Of a stretch of 64,000 nt of DNA, positions 17,631 through 25,538 are shown one piece after another. This DNA comes from Geobacter sp. SVR (GTDB lineage Bacteria; Desulfobacterota; Desulfuromonadia; Geobacterales; Pseudopelobacteraceae). Every line of letters starts with the position of its first letter. Position 1 is the first letter of the stretch. Position numbers and translations under genes: made by a program. Below the pieces are notes generated by a model. That model saw only the letters and a program-made list of their open reading frames with translations. It was not told where the DNA came from and made no database searches. Location: NCBI RefSeq assembly GCF_016865365.1, contig NZ_AP024469.1, forward strand, positions 2,820,501 to 2,884,500, written 5' to 3'.

Positions 17631-18311
17631 TCACGAATCGAGGGTATGCCTGATCTTTTTGAGAAGTTCGAGGGGTGACATCGGTTTCTGGATGAAGTTG
17701 AATTTTTCGACCCCACCCAGGCAATCGGCGGCATAGGCGCTCATCAGCACCACCTGGGCATCCGGCTGCAGTTCGAGTATCTCCTTGTAGGCCTTGACGC
17801 CATCTTTGCGCGGCATCATCACATCCATCAGAATCATGCTGATGCTCTGCATGTTGTTTTTGAAGGTTTCGACCGCCTCCTGGCCATCTTCGGCCAGCAG
17901 GATGTGGTATCCGAATTCTCTCAGCAGTTGGGACAGCATTTCGCGAAGCTGGATTTCGTCGTCCACCAGAAGAATCGTCTCATTTCCCCCGTAATCGGTA
18001 CACTGGCTCAACATGCCCTCCCCCTGGTCGCTTATCCAATTGCCGTACACCAGTTTCTGATCGAGCTTCTGCAGCCTGGCGCTGTTGTACTTCAGCAGCA
18101 ACTCGATCTCCGCAAGTATCCGCGATGCAGAGACATTCAGGGCGCTGGCCAGTTCGAAAATGGTGACAAGAGTCGGCTGCTGTTTTCCGCGCTCCAGCTG
18201 CGAGATAAACGCACGCCCGAGAGAACTTGATATGGACAGTTTCTCCTGGGAAAAATTGCGTTCCTTTCGCAGCCTGCGGATCACCAGGCCGAATGCTTCT
18301 TCAATGGTCAA
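17631..18311 (-). CDS. XRE-type HTH fused to a response-regulator receiver domain
   Basis: A 226-residue regulator with an N-terminal XRE/Cro helix-turn-helix (about 5-70: FGLVIRRLRKERNFSQEKLS, FISQLERGKQQPTL) and a C-terminal receiver (about 112-222) with the full active site: Asp117/Asp118, phospho-acceptor Asp163 in LMDVMMPRKDG, and Lys209. DNA binding at the N terminus and receiver at the C terminus is the reverse of most response regulators. The start is taken as TTG at 18311 because GGGAGGA stands just upstream; an ATG at 18383 without a ribosome site would add 24 Lys/Phe-rich residues. No kinase is adjacent. Target unknown. Confidence 0.85.
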   Translation of the reverse strand: MTIEEAFGLVIRRLRKERNFSQEKLSISSSLGRAFISQLERGKQQPTLVTIFELASALNVSASRILAEIELLLKYNSARLQKLDQKLVYGNWISDQGEGMLSQCTDYGGNETILLVDDEIQLREMLSQLLREFGYHILLAEDGQEAVETFKNNMQSISMILMDVMMPRKDGVKAYKEILELQPDAQVVLMSAYAADCLGGVEKFNFIQKPMSPLELLKKIRHTLDS

Positions 18312-18717
18312 AAAATCCTCCCGAAATTTATCTTTTTTAAATATCAAAAAAAATTGAAACAATCTGTTGTCTTTCAACAACATTCATTCGGAAAGCGTCA
18401 CGAAATCCGCCCCGGATGATCGGCACCAGCCCCTTCTTCGGCCGTTGCAGAAGGTTGACTTCCGGGATTATGGAATTAAAATTTATAAATGCCTGACGAT
18501 AACCCAGATACCGAACATTGGCAAAGAGTGGGGGATGGAAGGGCACAGGGCTCGCCTGGATGCCTGGTTGCCGGAAATCGTTGGAGTACCGGCAGCCCGG
18601 CATTTTTGCATCTGCGGAAAAGCCCGCCATTCCCGGGCACCATGAACCATGGACGGCGAAGCCGCGCCGGAGCGTCGGGTGTCGCCGGTTCAGCGGTGAT
18701 TATTATCGGAGGATAGC
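18312..18717. other. Intergenic region between divergent genes
   Basis: About 400 bp holding the promoters of the divergent XRE-receiver gene and the membrane protein at 18718. A small dyad TGTTGTCTTTCAACA lies near 18366-18380. A 92-codon frame at 18367-18645 (+) has no ribosome site and no recognisable content. No known riboswitch pattern was seen. Confidence 0.4.
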
Positions 18718-19563
18718 ATGAATAAAAAATTTCACAACGTGGCGGTTTTGGTGGAGTTCATTGCCGGTTCGGGACTTGCCATCTTCTTTCATTGGGTGCT
18801 GCACTACAAGGAAGCTGCCTACACAATCTTCGGCATCGGCATTCTCCTGTCCCTGGTCACCTACCTGATCAGGGAGGAGATCGAAAAGACGCGCGAGGAC
18901 GTGCTGGAGAGCTATACCCATGCCCATGAGATCACGTTCGCCATAGCCAGAATCGAGGACCCGGAATGCCAGATCAGGGCGCGCGAACTCCTGTCTTCGT
19001 CCATGCGCACCATTTCGCTGCTTGAGCAGGGCTTCATCCCGCTGGAGGAAATGGAATATCATCTGGAAGGGGCAAAGCAGATGGAGCAGGCCTTTCACAG
19101 CGTCAAAACCGTTGACCCCCTGTCGAGCGGTCTGGATTTGCGGGGAGCGCTGGTCAATTTTTACCAGGCCGAGCAGCGCGCCAGGGAACGCGGAATCAGG
19201 GTCAGTCGCATCTTCATCGGCAGCCGCGAAGAACTGGCCATGCCGGAATTCCAGAAGATTCTTACTGCCCTGCATCATGAGAACGTCGGCGTGCGGATAG
19301 CATTTCGCGACGAGTTGCCGCCGATCGGCGCCATCGGGAAGAACGACACGGTGAATTCACTCGATTTCGCCATCTACGACGACCGCGTGGTGGTCGATGT
19401 CTACGGCAAAACCGGGAAGTATTTTGGCAAGAAGACCGCCCGCACCAGCGAAGTGGCCAAGTATCTCCATCTCTACGACCTGATCGAACACAGTTCCCAC
19501 GCCGTCACCCTGGAGCAGGACAGGATCGTGCCGGCCAACGACTTCATGCCGATAGCCGCCTGA
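18718..19563 (+). CDS. Membrane-anchored protein of unknown function
   Basis: A 281-residue protein with two N-terminal transmembrane helices (about 8-28 and 34-51), a charged helical linker (EEIEKTREDVLESYTHAHEI) and a cytoplasmic alpha/beta domain (about 130-270) with FYQAEQRARERGIRVSRIFIG and DFAIYDDRVVVDVYGK. The C-terminal part has a phospholipase-D-like or DUF6879-like feel (a strand ending in a conserved D and a YGK turn) but the HKD motif is absent. GGAGG precedes the ATG. Role unknown; the helical linker and lone position suggest signalling or effector function. Confidence 0.65.
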   Translation: MNKKFHNVAVLVEFIAGSGLAIFFHWVLHYKEAAYTIFGIGILLSLVTYLIREEIEKTREDVLESYTHAHEITFAIARIEDPECQIRARELLSSSMRTISLLEQGFIPLEEMEYHLEGAKQMEQAFHSVKTVDPLSSGLDLRGALVNFYQAEQRARERGIRVSRIFIGSREELAMPEFQKILTALHHENVGVRIAFRDELPPIGAIGKNDTVNSLDFAIYDDRVVVDVYGKTGKYFGKKTARTSEVAKYLHLYDLIEHSSHAVTLEQDRIVPANDFMPIAA

Positions 19564-19572
19564 AGTCCGGAC

Positions 19573-19609
19573 AAAAAAAAGACCGGCTGGTAGCCGGTCT
19601 TTTTTTTTT
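19573..19609. terminator. Bidirectional intrinsic terminator
   Basis: Stem GACCGGCT / AGCCGGTC extended by A8 on the left and T10 on the right, loop GGT. It terminates the gene ending at 19563 and, on the other strand, the one ending at 19619. Confidence 0.92.
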
Positions 19610-19618
19610 GCTGTTCGT

Positions 19619-19870
19619 CTAGCGACGCGTAATGGTCTTTTGAGCGGTCTGTTTCTCCGGCTTGGCCCGGCTCTTTTCGTTTTTTTCGGAACCCTTGGCC
19701 TTGTTCAGCGCTTCTTTTGAAATGGTCACCGTATCGGTCGTGGCCGTAAGAATCGCCTGACCGGCCCTCATGGAGGCCTGCGCCGATGCCTGCTGCTGGG
19801 TGGGGGGCGTCACCTGGTCCAATTCTCGCAGGCTTGTGGCCAGATTACTGCCGGAAACTACTGACACCAT
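19619..19870 (-). CDS. Small hypothetical protein
   Basis: An 83-residue hydrophilic protein starting at an ATG with a strong AAGGAGG upstream and ending at a strong terminator, so it is probably expressed. The N-terminal half is Gln/Ala/Ser rich (TPPTQQQASAQASMRAGQAI) and the C-terminal half Lys rich (KAKGSEKNEKSRAKPEKQ). The start MVSVVSGSNLATSLRELD is reminiscent of small putative motility-associated proteins, but no function can be given. Confidence 0.6.
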   Translation of the reverse strand: MVSVVSGSNLATSLRELDQVTPPTQQQASAQASMRAGQAILTATTDTVTISKEALNKAKGSEKNEKSRAKPEKQTAQKTITRR

Positions 19871-20036
19871 GGTATCCGCCTCCTTGCAAAGATTCAGACA
19901 CAGGTCACTATAGTTTTATAAGTACCGTTTTCGCAAGCAAAATTTGGTATACTCCTCCGGGCGCCGTGGCCGAAACTCCCCCTGAACGCTTCGACGATGC
20001 CGGCATGGCTGCCTGCATTCCAAAGGGAGGACTATC

Positions 20037-21257
20037 CTGAATTCAACCATCGAAATCATACGGCAAGTATTCCCACCCCACTGTCACCGGCTGGTATTCC
20101 TGGTCGGCGGCAGCGTCCGCGACCATTTGCTGGGGCGCGAGATCAGGGACATCGACCTGGCCGCCGCACTGGCGCCTGCGCAGCTTCGTGCCGCCGGTTT
20201 CCGGCTGGTGGAGGGCAAAAGCACCGATCCGATCTGGTTCGCGAGCAACCCATCCTTCGGCACGATCGAACTGACGGCGTTGGCTGATACCCCTCTCCTC
20301 GATGCCGATCTCGTCCGCCGCGACTTCACCGTCAATGCCATGGCCATGGACCTGTCCGGCAGGCTGATCGATCCCCTGGGAGGACGCGGCGACCTGGAGG
20401 CCGGCCTGTTGCGGGCATGTACAAAACGCACCTTTGCGGACGATCCGTTGCGCATCTTCCGGGCCTTCCGCTTCGAGGCGGACGGTTGGCGCCTGAGCGA
20501 CGATACGGGGGAGCTGATCCGCTCGCAGGACTGGTCCGGCAGCTTTGAAACGATTCCTGTAGAACGCTTCAGCCGGGAAATGGTAAAGGCGCTGTCAGCC
20601 CCCCATCCGGAGCGTTTTTTCCGGGACATGCTCGAATACGGTGTCGGCCGGCAGTACCTGCCCGAACTCTTCCGTATGGGCGGAGTCCCGGCCGGCCCGC
20701 TTGCCCACCATCCCGAAGGGGATCTCTGCACCCATTCGCTCCAGGTGCTCGAGCGGCTGTCGTCCCATTCCGACAGCCCTCTGGCCCGTTTCTGCGCCCT
20801 GTTCCATGACATTGGCAAACTCGCCACCGATCCGTCCGAATACCCTGCCCATCACCGGCACTGCCTGAGCGGCTTCGACATGGCCCGTCCCTTCAACCAC
20901 CGTCTGCGGCTGCCGGCCGCTTTCGGCACGGCCCTGGCCTGGACCAGCCTGCTGCACGGGCACCTCAACAGATGGAGCGAACTCAGGGATTCGACCAGGA
21001 TAACGACCGTTGAAAAGGCTGTGAAAGGGGGTATCGCCGGAATCCTGCCGTTGGTCTCGGCCGCGGACAAGGGGGCGGAGGGAGAACCGGCGGACTGGAC
21101 TGAAATCATGCGGATCGTCCGGATGAACACAACCCGGCTCGGCATCGAGCCGGACCGGTTGACGAGCATACCGGCTCCCCAACGTCCGGACCTGATCCTG
21201 CAGAGGCGGATCGAGTACCTGCGCCGGCACCGCTGCGCGAACCAACCGGAGGGTTAA
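20037..21257 (+). CDS. tRNA nucleotidyltransferase / poly(A) polymerase family protein with HD domain, apparent CTG start
   Basis: Enzyme of 406 residues of the class II CCA-adding / poly(A) polymerase family. The nucleotidyltransferase motif FLVGGSVRDHLLGREIRDIDLA, the RRDFTVNAMAMD motif and ADDPLRIFRAFRFEA are intact, followed by an HD hydrolase region (FCALFHDIGKLATD). The essential GGSVRD lies before the first ATG/GTG/TTG of the frame (TTG 20127), and the frame is open only from 19986. The only plausible start is CTG at 20037, 6 nt after GGGAGG. It may add or repair CCA ends, or be a paralogue with another nucleotide substrate; which one cannot be told. Confidence 0.85.
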   Translation: MNSTIEIIRQVFPPHCHRLVFLVGGSVRDHLLGREIRDIDLAAALAPAQLRAAGFRLVEGKSTDPIWFASNPSFGTIELTALADTPLLDADLVRRDFTVNAMAMDLSGRLIDPLGGRGDLEAGLLRACTKRTFADDPLRIFRAFRFEADGWRLSDDTGELIRSQDWSGSFETIPVERFSREMVKALSAPHPERFFRDMLEYGVGRQYLPELFRMGGVPAGPLAHHPEGDLCTHSLQVLERLSSHSDSPLARFCALFHDIGKLATDPSEYPAHHRHCLSGFDMARPFNHRLRLPAAFGTALAWTSLLHGHLNRWSELRDSTRITTVEKAVKGGIAGILPLVSAADKGAEGEPADWTEIMRIVRMNTTRLGIEPDRLTSIPAPQRPDLILQRRIEYLRRHRCANQPEG

Positions 21258-21338
21258 TTCTGGGAACAGGGCGGAAAGCCGGGATCGACAGGGGTCCTCT
21301 CAGGCCGGCAGGATGAAGGTCCGGGGGGCGGTTGCCGG

Positions 21339-22097
21339 CTATTCCGACATCTTGCGACGGAAGATCCGCACGGCGGCAATGAACGTGATCAGGGCCATGA
21401 CAGCCACCTGGGCTCCGAAGGCAGCCGAGAAGTCGCCATGCACCAAGGCATGGCGGGAGCCTTCGAACAGGGCGGTGGTCGGCAGCGCCTTGATCCAGGG
21501 CACCAGCGTGGACGGGTAGGAAGAGAGGGGGAAGAACAGCCCGGACATGAAGATCAGCGGCATGATCAGGATCGCTTCGACCCTGCCGATGGTTTCGGGC
21601 TTGTCCATGATCGTGCCGGAGATGACGCCGGCACAGGAGAACAGGGCTGAGCCGGGGATCAGGAAAGCCAGGTAGGCCAGCAGATTGGCGGGAGCAAACC
21701 TGAAGGGGGTGATGGCGAAGATCACCAGCGCAACGCTGAGCCCCTTGATGAGACCATGGGTGAAACCGGAGAAGATCTTCGCCACCACGATCTCGGATAC
21801 GCTGATCGGGGTGACCCGGTAGGATTCGATGGTGAACTGCACCCTGCGGTGGAACCAGAGGCTCCAGACGCTTTCGCTGTAGGCGGCGTTGACCGCTGTC
21901 ATCGTGATCAGGCCGGGGGCGATGAACAGACTGTAGGGCACCCCCTCCACCTCACCGATATAGCCCTTCATGCCAATGCCGAAGGCCAGGTAGATGGTGA
22001 GCGGATACGCCACCACCGCCACCAGCTCCGACAGGATACTGCGCCGGAGCACCAGCATGTCGCGCCGCCAGATTGCCACGGAACCCTGCAGCTTCAT
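21339..22097 (-). CDS. ABC-2 transporter permease (NodJ/DrrB-like)
   Basis: Membrane subunit of 252 residues with six predicted helices and the ABC-2 signature near the C terminus (IMPLIFMSGLFFPLSSYP). The ATG at 22097 overlaps the ATPase stop by 4 bp (ATGA), so the pair is translationally coupled. Closest in type to NodJ/DrrB exporters; the substrate (glycan, lipid or drug) is unknown. There is no third exporter component nearby. Confidence 0.9.
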   Translation of the reverse strand: MKLQGSVAIWRRDMLVLRRSILSELVAVVAYPLTIYLAFGIGMKGYIGEVEGVPYSLFIAPGLITMTAVNAAYSESVWSLWFHRRVQFTIESYRVTPISVSEIVVAKIFSGFTHGLIKGLSVALVIFAITPFRFAPANLLAYLAFLIPGSALFSCAGVISGTIMDKPETIGRVEAILIMPLIFMSGLFFPLSSYPSTLVPWIKALPTTALFEGSRHALVHGDFSAAFGAQVAVMALITFIAAVRIFRRKMSE

Positions 22098-23020
22098 TCG
22101 CGCACCCCCGCGCCGGTCAGGCTGATGAACACATCCTCCAAGGTCCGCTCGCGCAATGAAATGCGCCTCAGCGGCGCCCCGTTCAGGGCAGTCACCACTT
22201 CGGACAGGCATTCCCAACTCTCCAGCGCCACCTGGACCGTCCGGCCAACTGCGCTGACGCCGCGCACGCAGGCCATGCCCCGCAACAGGTCCCTGTAGCG
22301 ATCACCTTCCTCGCCGAACTCGATCTCGTACACCGTATCGCCGGTCAGGCGTTCCTTCAGTTCCTGGGTAGTACCCTGGACGATCAGGCGGCCGTGGTCC
22401 ATGATGGCGATCCGGTCGCAGAGCTGCTCGGCCTCTTCCAGATAATGGGTGGTCAGGAAAATGGTCATGCTGCCGGCAATCGAGCGGATATACTCCCAGA
22501 CCGCCCGCCGCGACTGCGGGTCCAGCCCGGTGGTCGGCTCGTCCAGGAACAGTACCTGCGGCTGGTGCACCAGTGCCCGTGCCACCACCAGCCGGCGCTG
22601 CATGCCGCCGGAGTAGGTATCGGGAAAATCCTTCTGACGATTGGCCAGCCCCATCAATTCCAGCAGCTCGTCGATCCGCTGGCGGTAGAGCCGTGCCTCC
22701 ATGCCGTGCAGACGCGCGTGCAGTTCCAGATTCTCGCGGGCAGTCAGGTACCGGTCCAGGCTGTTCTCCTGGGGCACCACGCCGATCAGGCGCCGGATCT
22801 CGCGCCCCTGACAGCGGATGTCGAGCCCCTGAATCAGGGCCGTTCCGCTGGTCTGGCGCATCAGGGTGGTCAGGATGCGGATCAGGGTGGTCTTGCCGGC
22901 GCCGTTGGGGCCAAGCAGGCCGAAGATCGACCCCTGTGCCACCGTGAGGTCGAAATCCTCCAGGGCGGTCAGGCTGCCGTAGCGTTTGGTCAGCGACTGG
23001 GTAATGATAGCGGCGTGCAT
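22094..23020 (-). CDS. ABC transporter ATP-binding protein (NodI/DrrA-like)
   Basis: ATPase of 308 residues with Walker A GPNGAGKT, Q-loop GVVPQENSLD, signature SGGMQRRL, Walker B VLFLDEPTTGLDPQ and the H-loop TTHYLEEAEQ. It carries a DrrA-type C-terminal extension ending EDVFISLTG. The start is taken at the ATG giving MHAAIITQSLTKRYG; another ATG three codons upstream is possible and neither has a strong ribosome site. The promoter lies in the 23021-23228 gap shared with the divergent zinc-ribbon gene. Confidence 0.92.
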   Translation of the reverse strand: MHAAIITQSLTKRYGSLTALEDFDLTVAQGSIFGLLGPNGAGKTTLIRILTTLMRQTSGTALIQGLDIRCQGREIRRLIGVVPQENSLDRYLTARENLELHARLHGMEARLYRQRIDELLELMGLANRQKDFPDTYSGGMQRRLVVARALVHQPQVLFLDEPTTGLDPQSRRAVWEYIRSIAGSMTIFLTTHYLEEAEQLCDRIAIMDHGRLIVQGTTQELKERLTGDTVYEIEFGEEGDRYRDLLRGMACVRGVSAVGRTVQVALESWECLSEVVTALNGAPLRRISLRERTLEDVFISLTGAGVRE

Positions 23021-23112
23021 GAGAACCATACTAGCACACAAAACGCCGGAAATGAACCGCATCAGGGCCCCCCGCGGCTGCCCGGAAAATATCGGGACCC
23101 TGCCGAACAGCT

Positions 23113-23142
23113 TTGACACCGGCCTTCGAGTTCGGGTATACT
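23113..23142 (+). promoter_or_regulatory. Sigma-70 promoter
   Basis: Consensus TTGACA (23113-23118) and TATACT (23137-23142) with an 18-bp spacer. The expected start is near 23149, about 80 bp before the zinc-ribbon gene and only about 20 nt before the hairpin at 23171. Confidence 0.8.
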
Positions 23143-23170
23143 GGCTCCAATCTGAAACGCACTCCGCACG

Positions 23171-23202
23171 GCCCGCGGCATTTCGGCGCGGGCTTTTTTT
23201 TT
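23171..23202 (+). terminator. Leader terminator / attenuator
   Basis: Stem GCCCGCG / CGCGGGC with a 9-nt loop and nine T residues, a textbook intrinsic terminator. It lies between a consensus promoter and the zinc-ribbon gene on the same strand, with no other + strand gene between. It would release an RNA of about 50 nt or act as an attenuator. Confidence 0.8.
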
Positions 23203-23228
23203 GGAAAATCCCCACGACAAGGAAAAGC

Positions 23229-23696
23229 ATGAGAACCACCACGTTATCTGCAGGAGACATCATCGAGGCCCGCTGCACGCGGTGCCGTGACATATTGAAT
23301 CATCGCATTGTCGCCATGGTCGGCGAAAAGGTGGTGCGGGTGGAGTGCAACACCTGCGGAGGAGTGCACAACTACTATCCACCCCCATCGGCCAAATCGG
23401 CCTCCTCCCCCCGGCAGGCTTCCCCGCGCACCGGTGCAACTGCCCGCGCAACCTCGACCGGTACGCGTTCCGTCAAAAAGGACCCGGTCGAGGCCGAGCA
23501 GGAAGAGTGGAGCGCGCTTCGTCCTGCCATGCAGGTCGAGCGGGCGCTTGCCTATGACCTGAACGGCAGATTTACAGCCAACACGCTGCTGAATCATCCC
23601 GCGTTCGGACTCGGCATCGTGAAACAGGTCATCCCCCCCAACAAGATGCAGGTGTTGTTCGAGGACGGAATCAAGCTGTTGCGTTGCCAGGCCTGA
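23229..23696 (+). CDS. Zinc-ribbon protein of unknown function
   Basis: A 155-residue cytoplasmic protein with two CxxC pairs (CTRC at the start, CNTC 28 residues on) forming a probable zinc ribbon, a low-complexity Ser/Pro/Thr linker (about 60-90), and a compact C-terminal domain FTANTLLNHPAFGLGIVKQV ... MQVLFEDGIKLL that resembles the short SH3-like, CarD/DUF3553-type beta fold. Such proteins are common next to informational genes in Geobacter-like genomes. First gene of a probable operon with rsgA (23-bp gap). Confidence 0.75.
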   Translation: MRTTTLSAGDIIEARCTRCRDILNHRIVAMVGEKVVRVECNTCGGVHNYYPPPSAKSASSPRQASPRTGATARATSTGTRSVKKDPVEAEQEEWSALRPAMQVERALAYDLNGRFTANTLLNHPAFGLGIVKQVIPPNKMQVLFEDGIKLLRCQA

Positions 23697-23719
23697 GGCG
23701 GTCCGGCACGGAGTGAGGC

Positions 23720-24673
23720 GTGAAAGACAAGCCCTTCAGAAGCGGAAGCACCAGGCCCACGAGCGGCGTATCCGGTAACGGTACGGAATGTGAGGGGCTG
23801 ATCGTTGCCCACCACGGCGTCGCGGTGGAGGTGCGACTCGCGGACGGGTCCCGTCGCATGGTCCGCATCAAGCGCAACTCCGGGCATGTGGTCGGCGACA
23901 GGGTTACGGTCACGGGCGAAACGCTGCAGCGATTGCCGCGCAGCACCGAGCTACGCCGCGGTGATGCCCGGGGCGGCGTACATCTGGTGGCAGCCAACCT
24001 GGATGTGCTTGGCATAGTGGCTGCCCAGCTGACGCCGGCCGGATTCATCGACCGGGCCATCGTGGCGGCGCGTGCCGCAGGACTCGCCCCGTTCCTGGTG
24101 ATCAACAAATGCGATCTGGAAGAAATGAGCCAGGTCAGCGCCGCTCTGTACAGTCTCTATACCGGCTCACTCCCGATCTTCCCCCTGAGCGCCCTCACCC
24201 GCACCGGACTTGCCCCTTTGCAGGAGTTCCTCAGCTCCGGGCACCGCGGAGCCTTCGTCGGTACGACCGGCGTCGGCAAAAGCGCGCTTCTGAACGCCCT
24301 CTGCCCCGACATCGACCTCAAGGTCGGCTCTGCCAGCGAATACAAGCACATGGGACGCCACACCACCACCGTTGCCACCCTGCACGCACTGGCCGGCGGC
24401 GGCGAACTGGTGGACACCCCCGGTTTCCGCGACTTCGGTCTGGTGGACATCACCGTGGACGATCTGGCAGCCTACTATGCCGGTTTCGAGGAACATGAAG
24501 GCTTCGCCTGCCGCTTCCGCAACTGCCGGCACCGTTCGGAGCCCGGCTGCGCTGTGGCCGCCCTGCTGGAGCAGGGGCGCATTCCGGCCGAGCGCTATGC
24601 CACCTATCTGGATCTCCTGAGCGAAGTGGAAGCCGGCGAGGAAGAGTCCCGCAGCAGGAACTGGAGGAACTGA
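23720..24673 (+). CDS. rsgA: Small-subunit ribosome biogenesis GTPase RsgA
   Basis: Circularly permuted GTPase of 317 residues, 30S maturation factor. An N-terminal OB-fold (about 25-85) is followed by G4 (INKCDL), G1 (GTTGVGKSALLNAL), G3 (DTPGFRDFG) in permuted order, then the C-terminal zinc knuckle (CRFRNCRHRSEPGC with the intervening His). The G2 Thr-rich loop RHTTTVATLH is present. It starts at GTG 23720. Second in the operon; six bp separate it from the next gene. Confidence 0.95.
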   Translation: MKDKPFRSGSTRPTSGVSGNGTECEGLIVAHHGVAVEVRLADGSRRMVRIKRNSGHVVGDRVTVTGETLQRLPRSTELRRGDARGGVHLVAANLDVLGIVAAQLTPAGFIDRAIVAARAAGLAPFLVINKCDLEEMSQVSAALYSLYTGSLPIFPLSALTRTGLAPLQEFLSSGHRGAFVGTTGVGKSALLNALCPDIDLKVGSASEYKHMGRHTTTVATLHALAGGGELVDTPGFRDFGLVDITVDDLAAYYAGFEEHEGFACRFRNCRHRSEPGCAVAALLEQGRIPAERYATYLDLLSEVEAGEEESRSRNWRN

Positions 24674-24678
24674 GCACC

Positions 24679-25356
24679 ATGGCACAACCCTGGAAGATCA
24701 TCGACAGGATAGAAACGGACGAAGGTGCTTTGGAGCTGCGTCAACGGGGCGAACGCGACTTCCTGATCATGATCGGCAATCAGGTTCTGATGAACAGCCT
24801 GGCCAACCGCTCCGAGGTAGAACTGGGACGACTCGGTTGCCGCGGCCTGCAGGAGCGGGAGCGTCCGCGGGTGCTGGTGGGCGGGCTGGGGATGGGCTGC
24901 ACGTTGCGGGGGGTGCTCGACAGTCTGCCCGCTGCGGCCGGCATTGTGGTGGCGGAACTCAACCCGGTGGTGCTGGAATGGTGCCGGGGACCGCTGGCGG
25001 AGCTGACCGGCAATGCCGTGGCCGACCCGCGCGTCGAGGTGCGGATCGGGGATGTGGCCGATCTGATCCGCCGCAGCGCCGCCGAGGGGGGAGAAGCGCG
25101 CTTCGATGCTCTCGTGCTGGACCTCTACCGGGGACCCCACGCGAAAACAGATCCTGTCGGCGACCCCCTTTACGGCAGCCGGGCCATCGAGAACATGCGG
25201 CGGGCACTCAGACCGGGAGGAACGGTGGCAGTGTGGGGCGAGCAGTACGACGAAGGCTTTGACCGGCGCCTGCAAAAGGCCGGATTTACGGTCAGCACCA
25301 CCCGCCCCGGCCGGGGCGGGCTGCGTCACGCGGTTTTTCTGGGACAATTGAAATAA
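24679..25356 (+). CDS. Spermidine-synthase-like methyltransferase-fold protein
   Basis: A 225-residue protein with a Rossmann methyltransferase/aminopropyltransferase fold: VLVGGLGMGCTLRGVLD (nucleotide loop), IVVAELNPVVLEWCRG (acidic end of strand 2), FDALVLDLYRGPHA. It resembles short spermidine-synthase-like proteins that lack the full N-terminal domain of SpeE, so a polyamine role is unproven. Last gene of the zinc-ribbon, rsgA operon. Confidence 0.82.
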   Translation: MAQPWKIIDRIETDEGALELRQRGERDFLIMIGNQVLMNSLANRSEVELGRLGCRGLQERERPRVLVGGLGMGCTLRGVLDSLPAAAGIVVAELNPVVLEWCRGPLAELTGNAVADPRVEVRIGDVADLIRRSAAEGGEARFDALVLDLYRGPHAKTDPVGDPLYGSRAIENMRRALRPGGTVAVWGEQYDEGFDRRLQKAGFTVSTTRPGRGGLRHAVFLGQLK

Positions 25357-25375
25357 CAACGGCAAACTATCGCTC

Positions 25376-25392
25376 ACAGGGATGAACAGGAT
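25376..25392 (+). repeat. Dispersed intergenic repeat, copy 1
   Basis: ACAGGGATGAACAGGAT; the exact 17-mer recurs on the opposite strand at 60034-60050, and a shorter variant (ACAGGATGAAC) lies at 58571-58581. All three sit between genes. The rest of the 25357-25538 gap shows no gene. Confidence 0.55.
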
Positions 25393-25538
25393 AAGACCTG
25401 AAAGGCCTGTGACCCCAAATTCTTCCGGTCCTGATTTTTACAATCCTTTCAACTCCTGTCTATCCCTTGATTTTTTTTTGAAAAGTTTTTCCTCTGTGCC
25501 CTCTGTGCCAGAGGCCTCTTAACGTCCCCTTCCCTGCT

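Noticed and set aside
16563-17678. 371-codon frame overlapping the EamA transporter
   Set aside because: Out-of-frame shadow of a clear ten-helix transporter; translation is Arg/Gly/Pro-rich noise.
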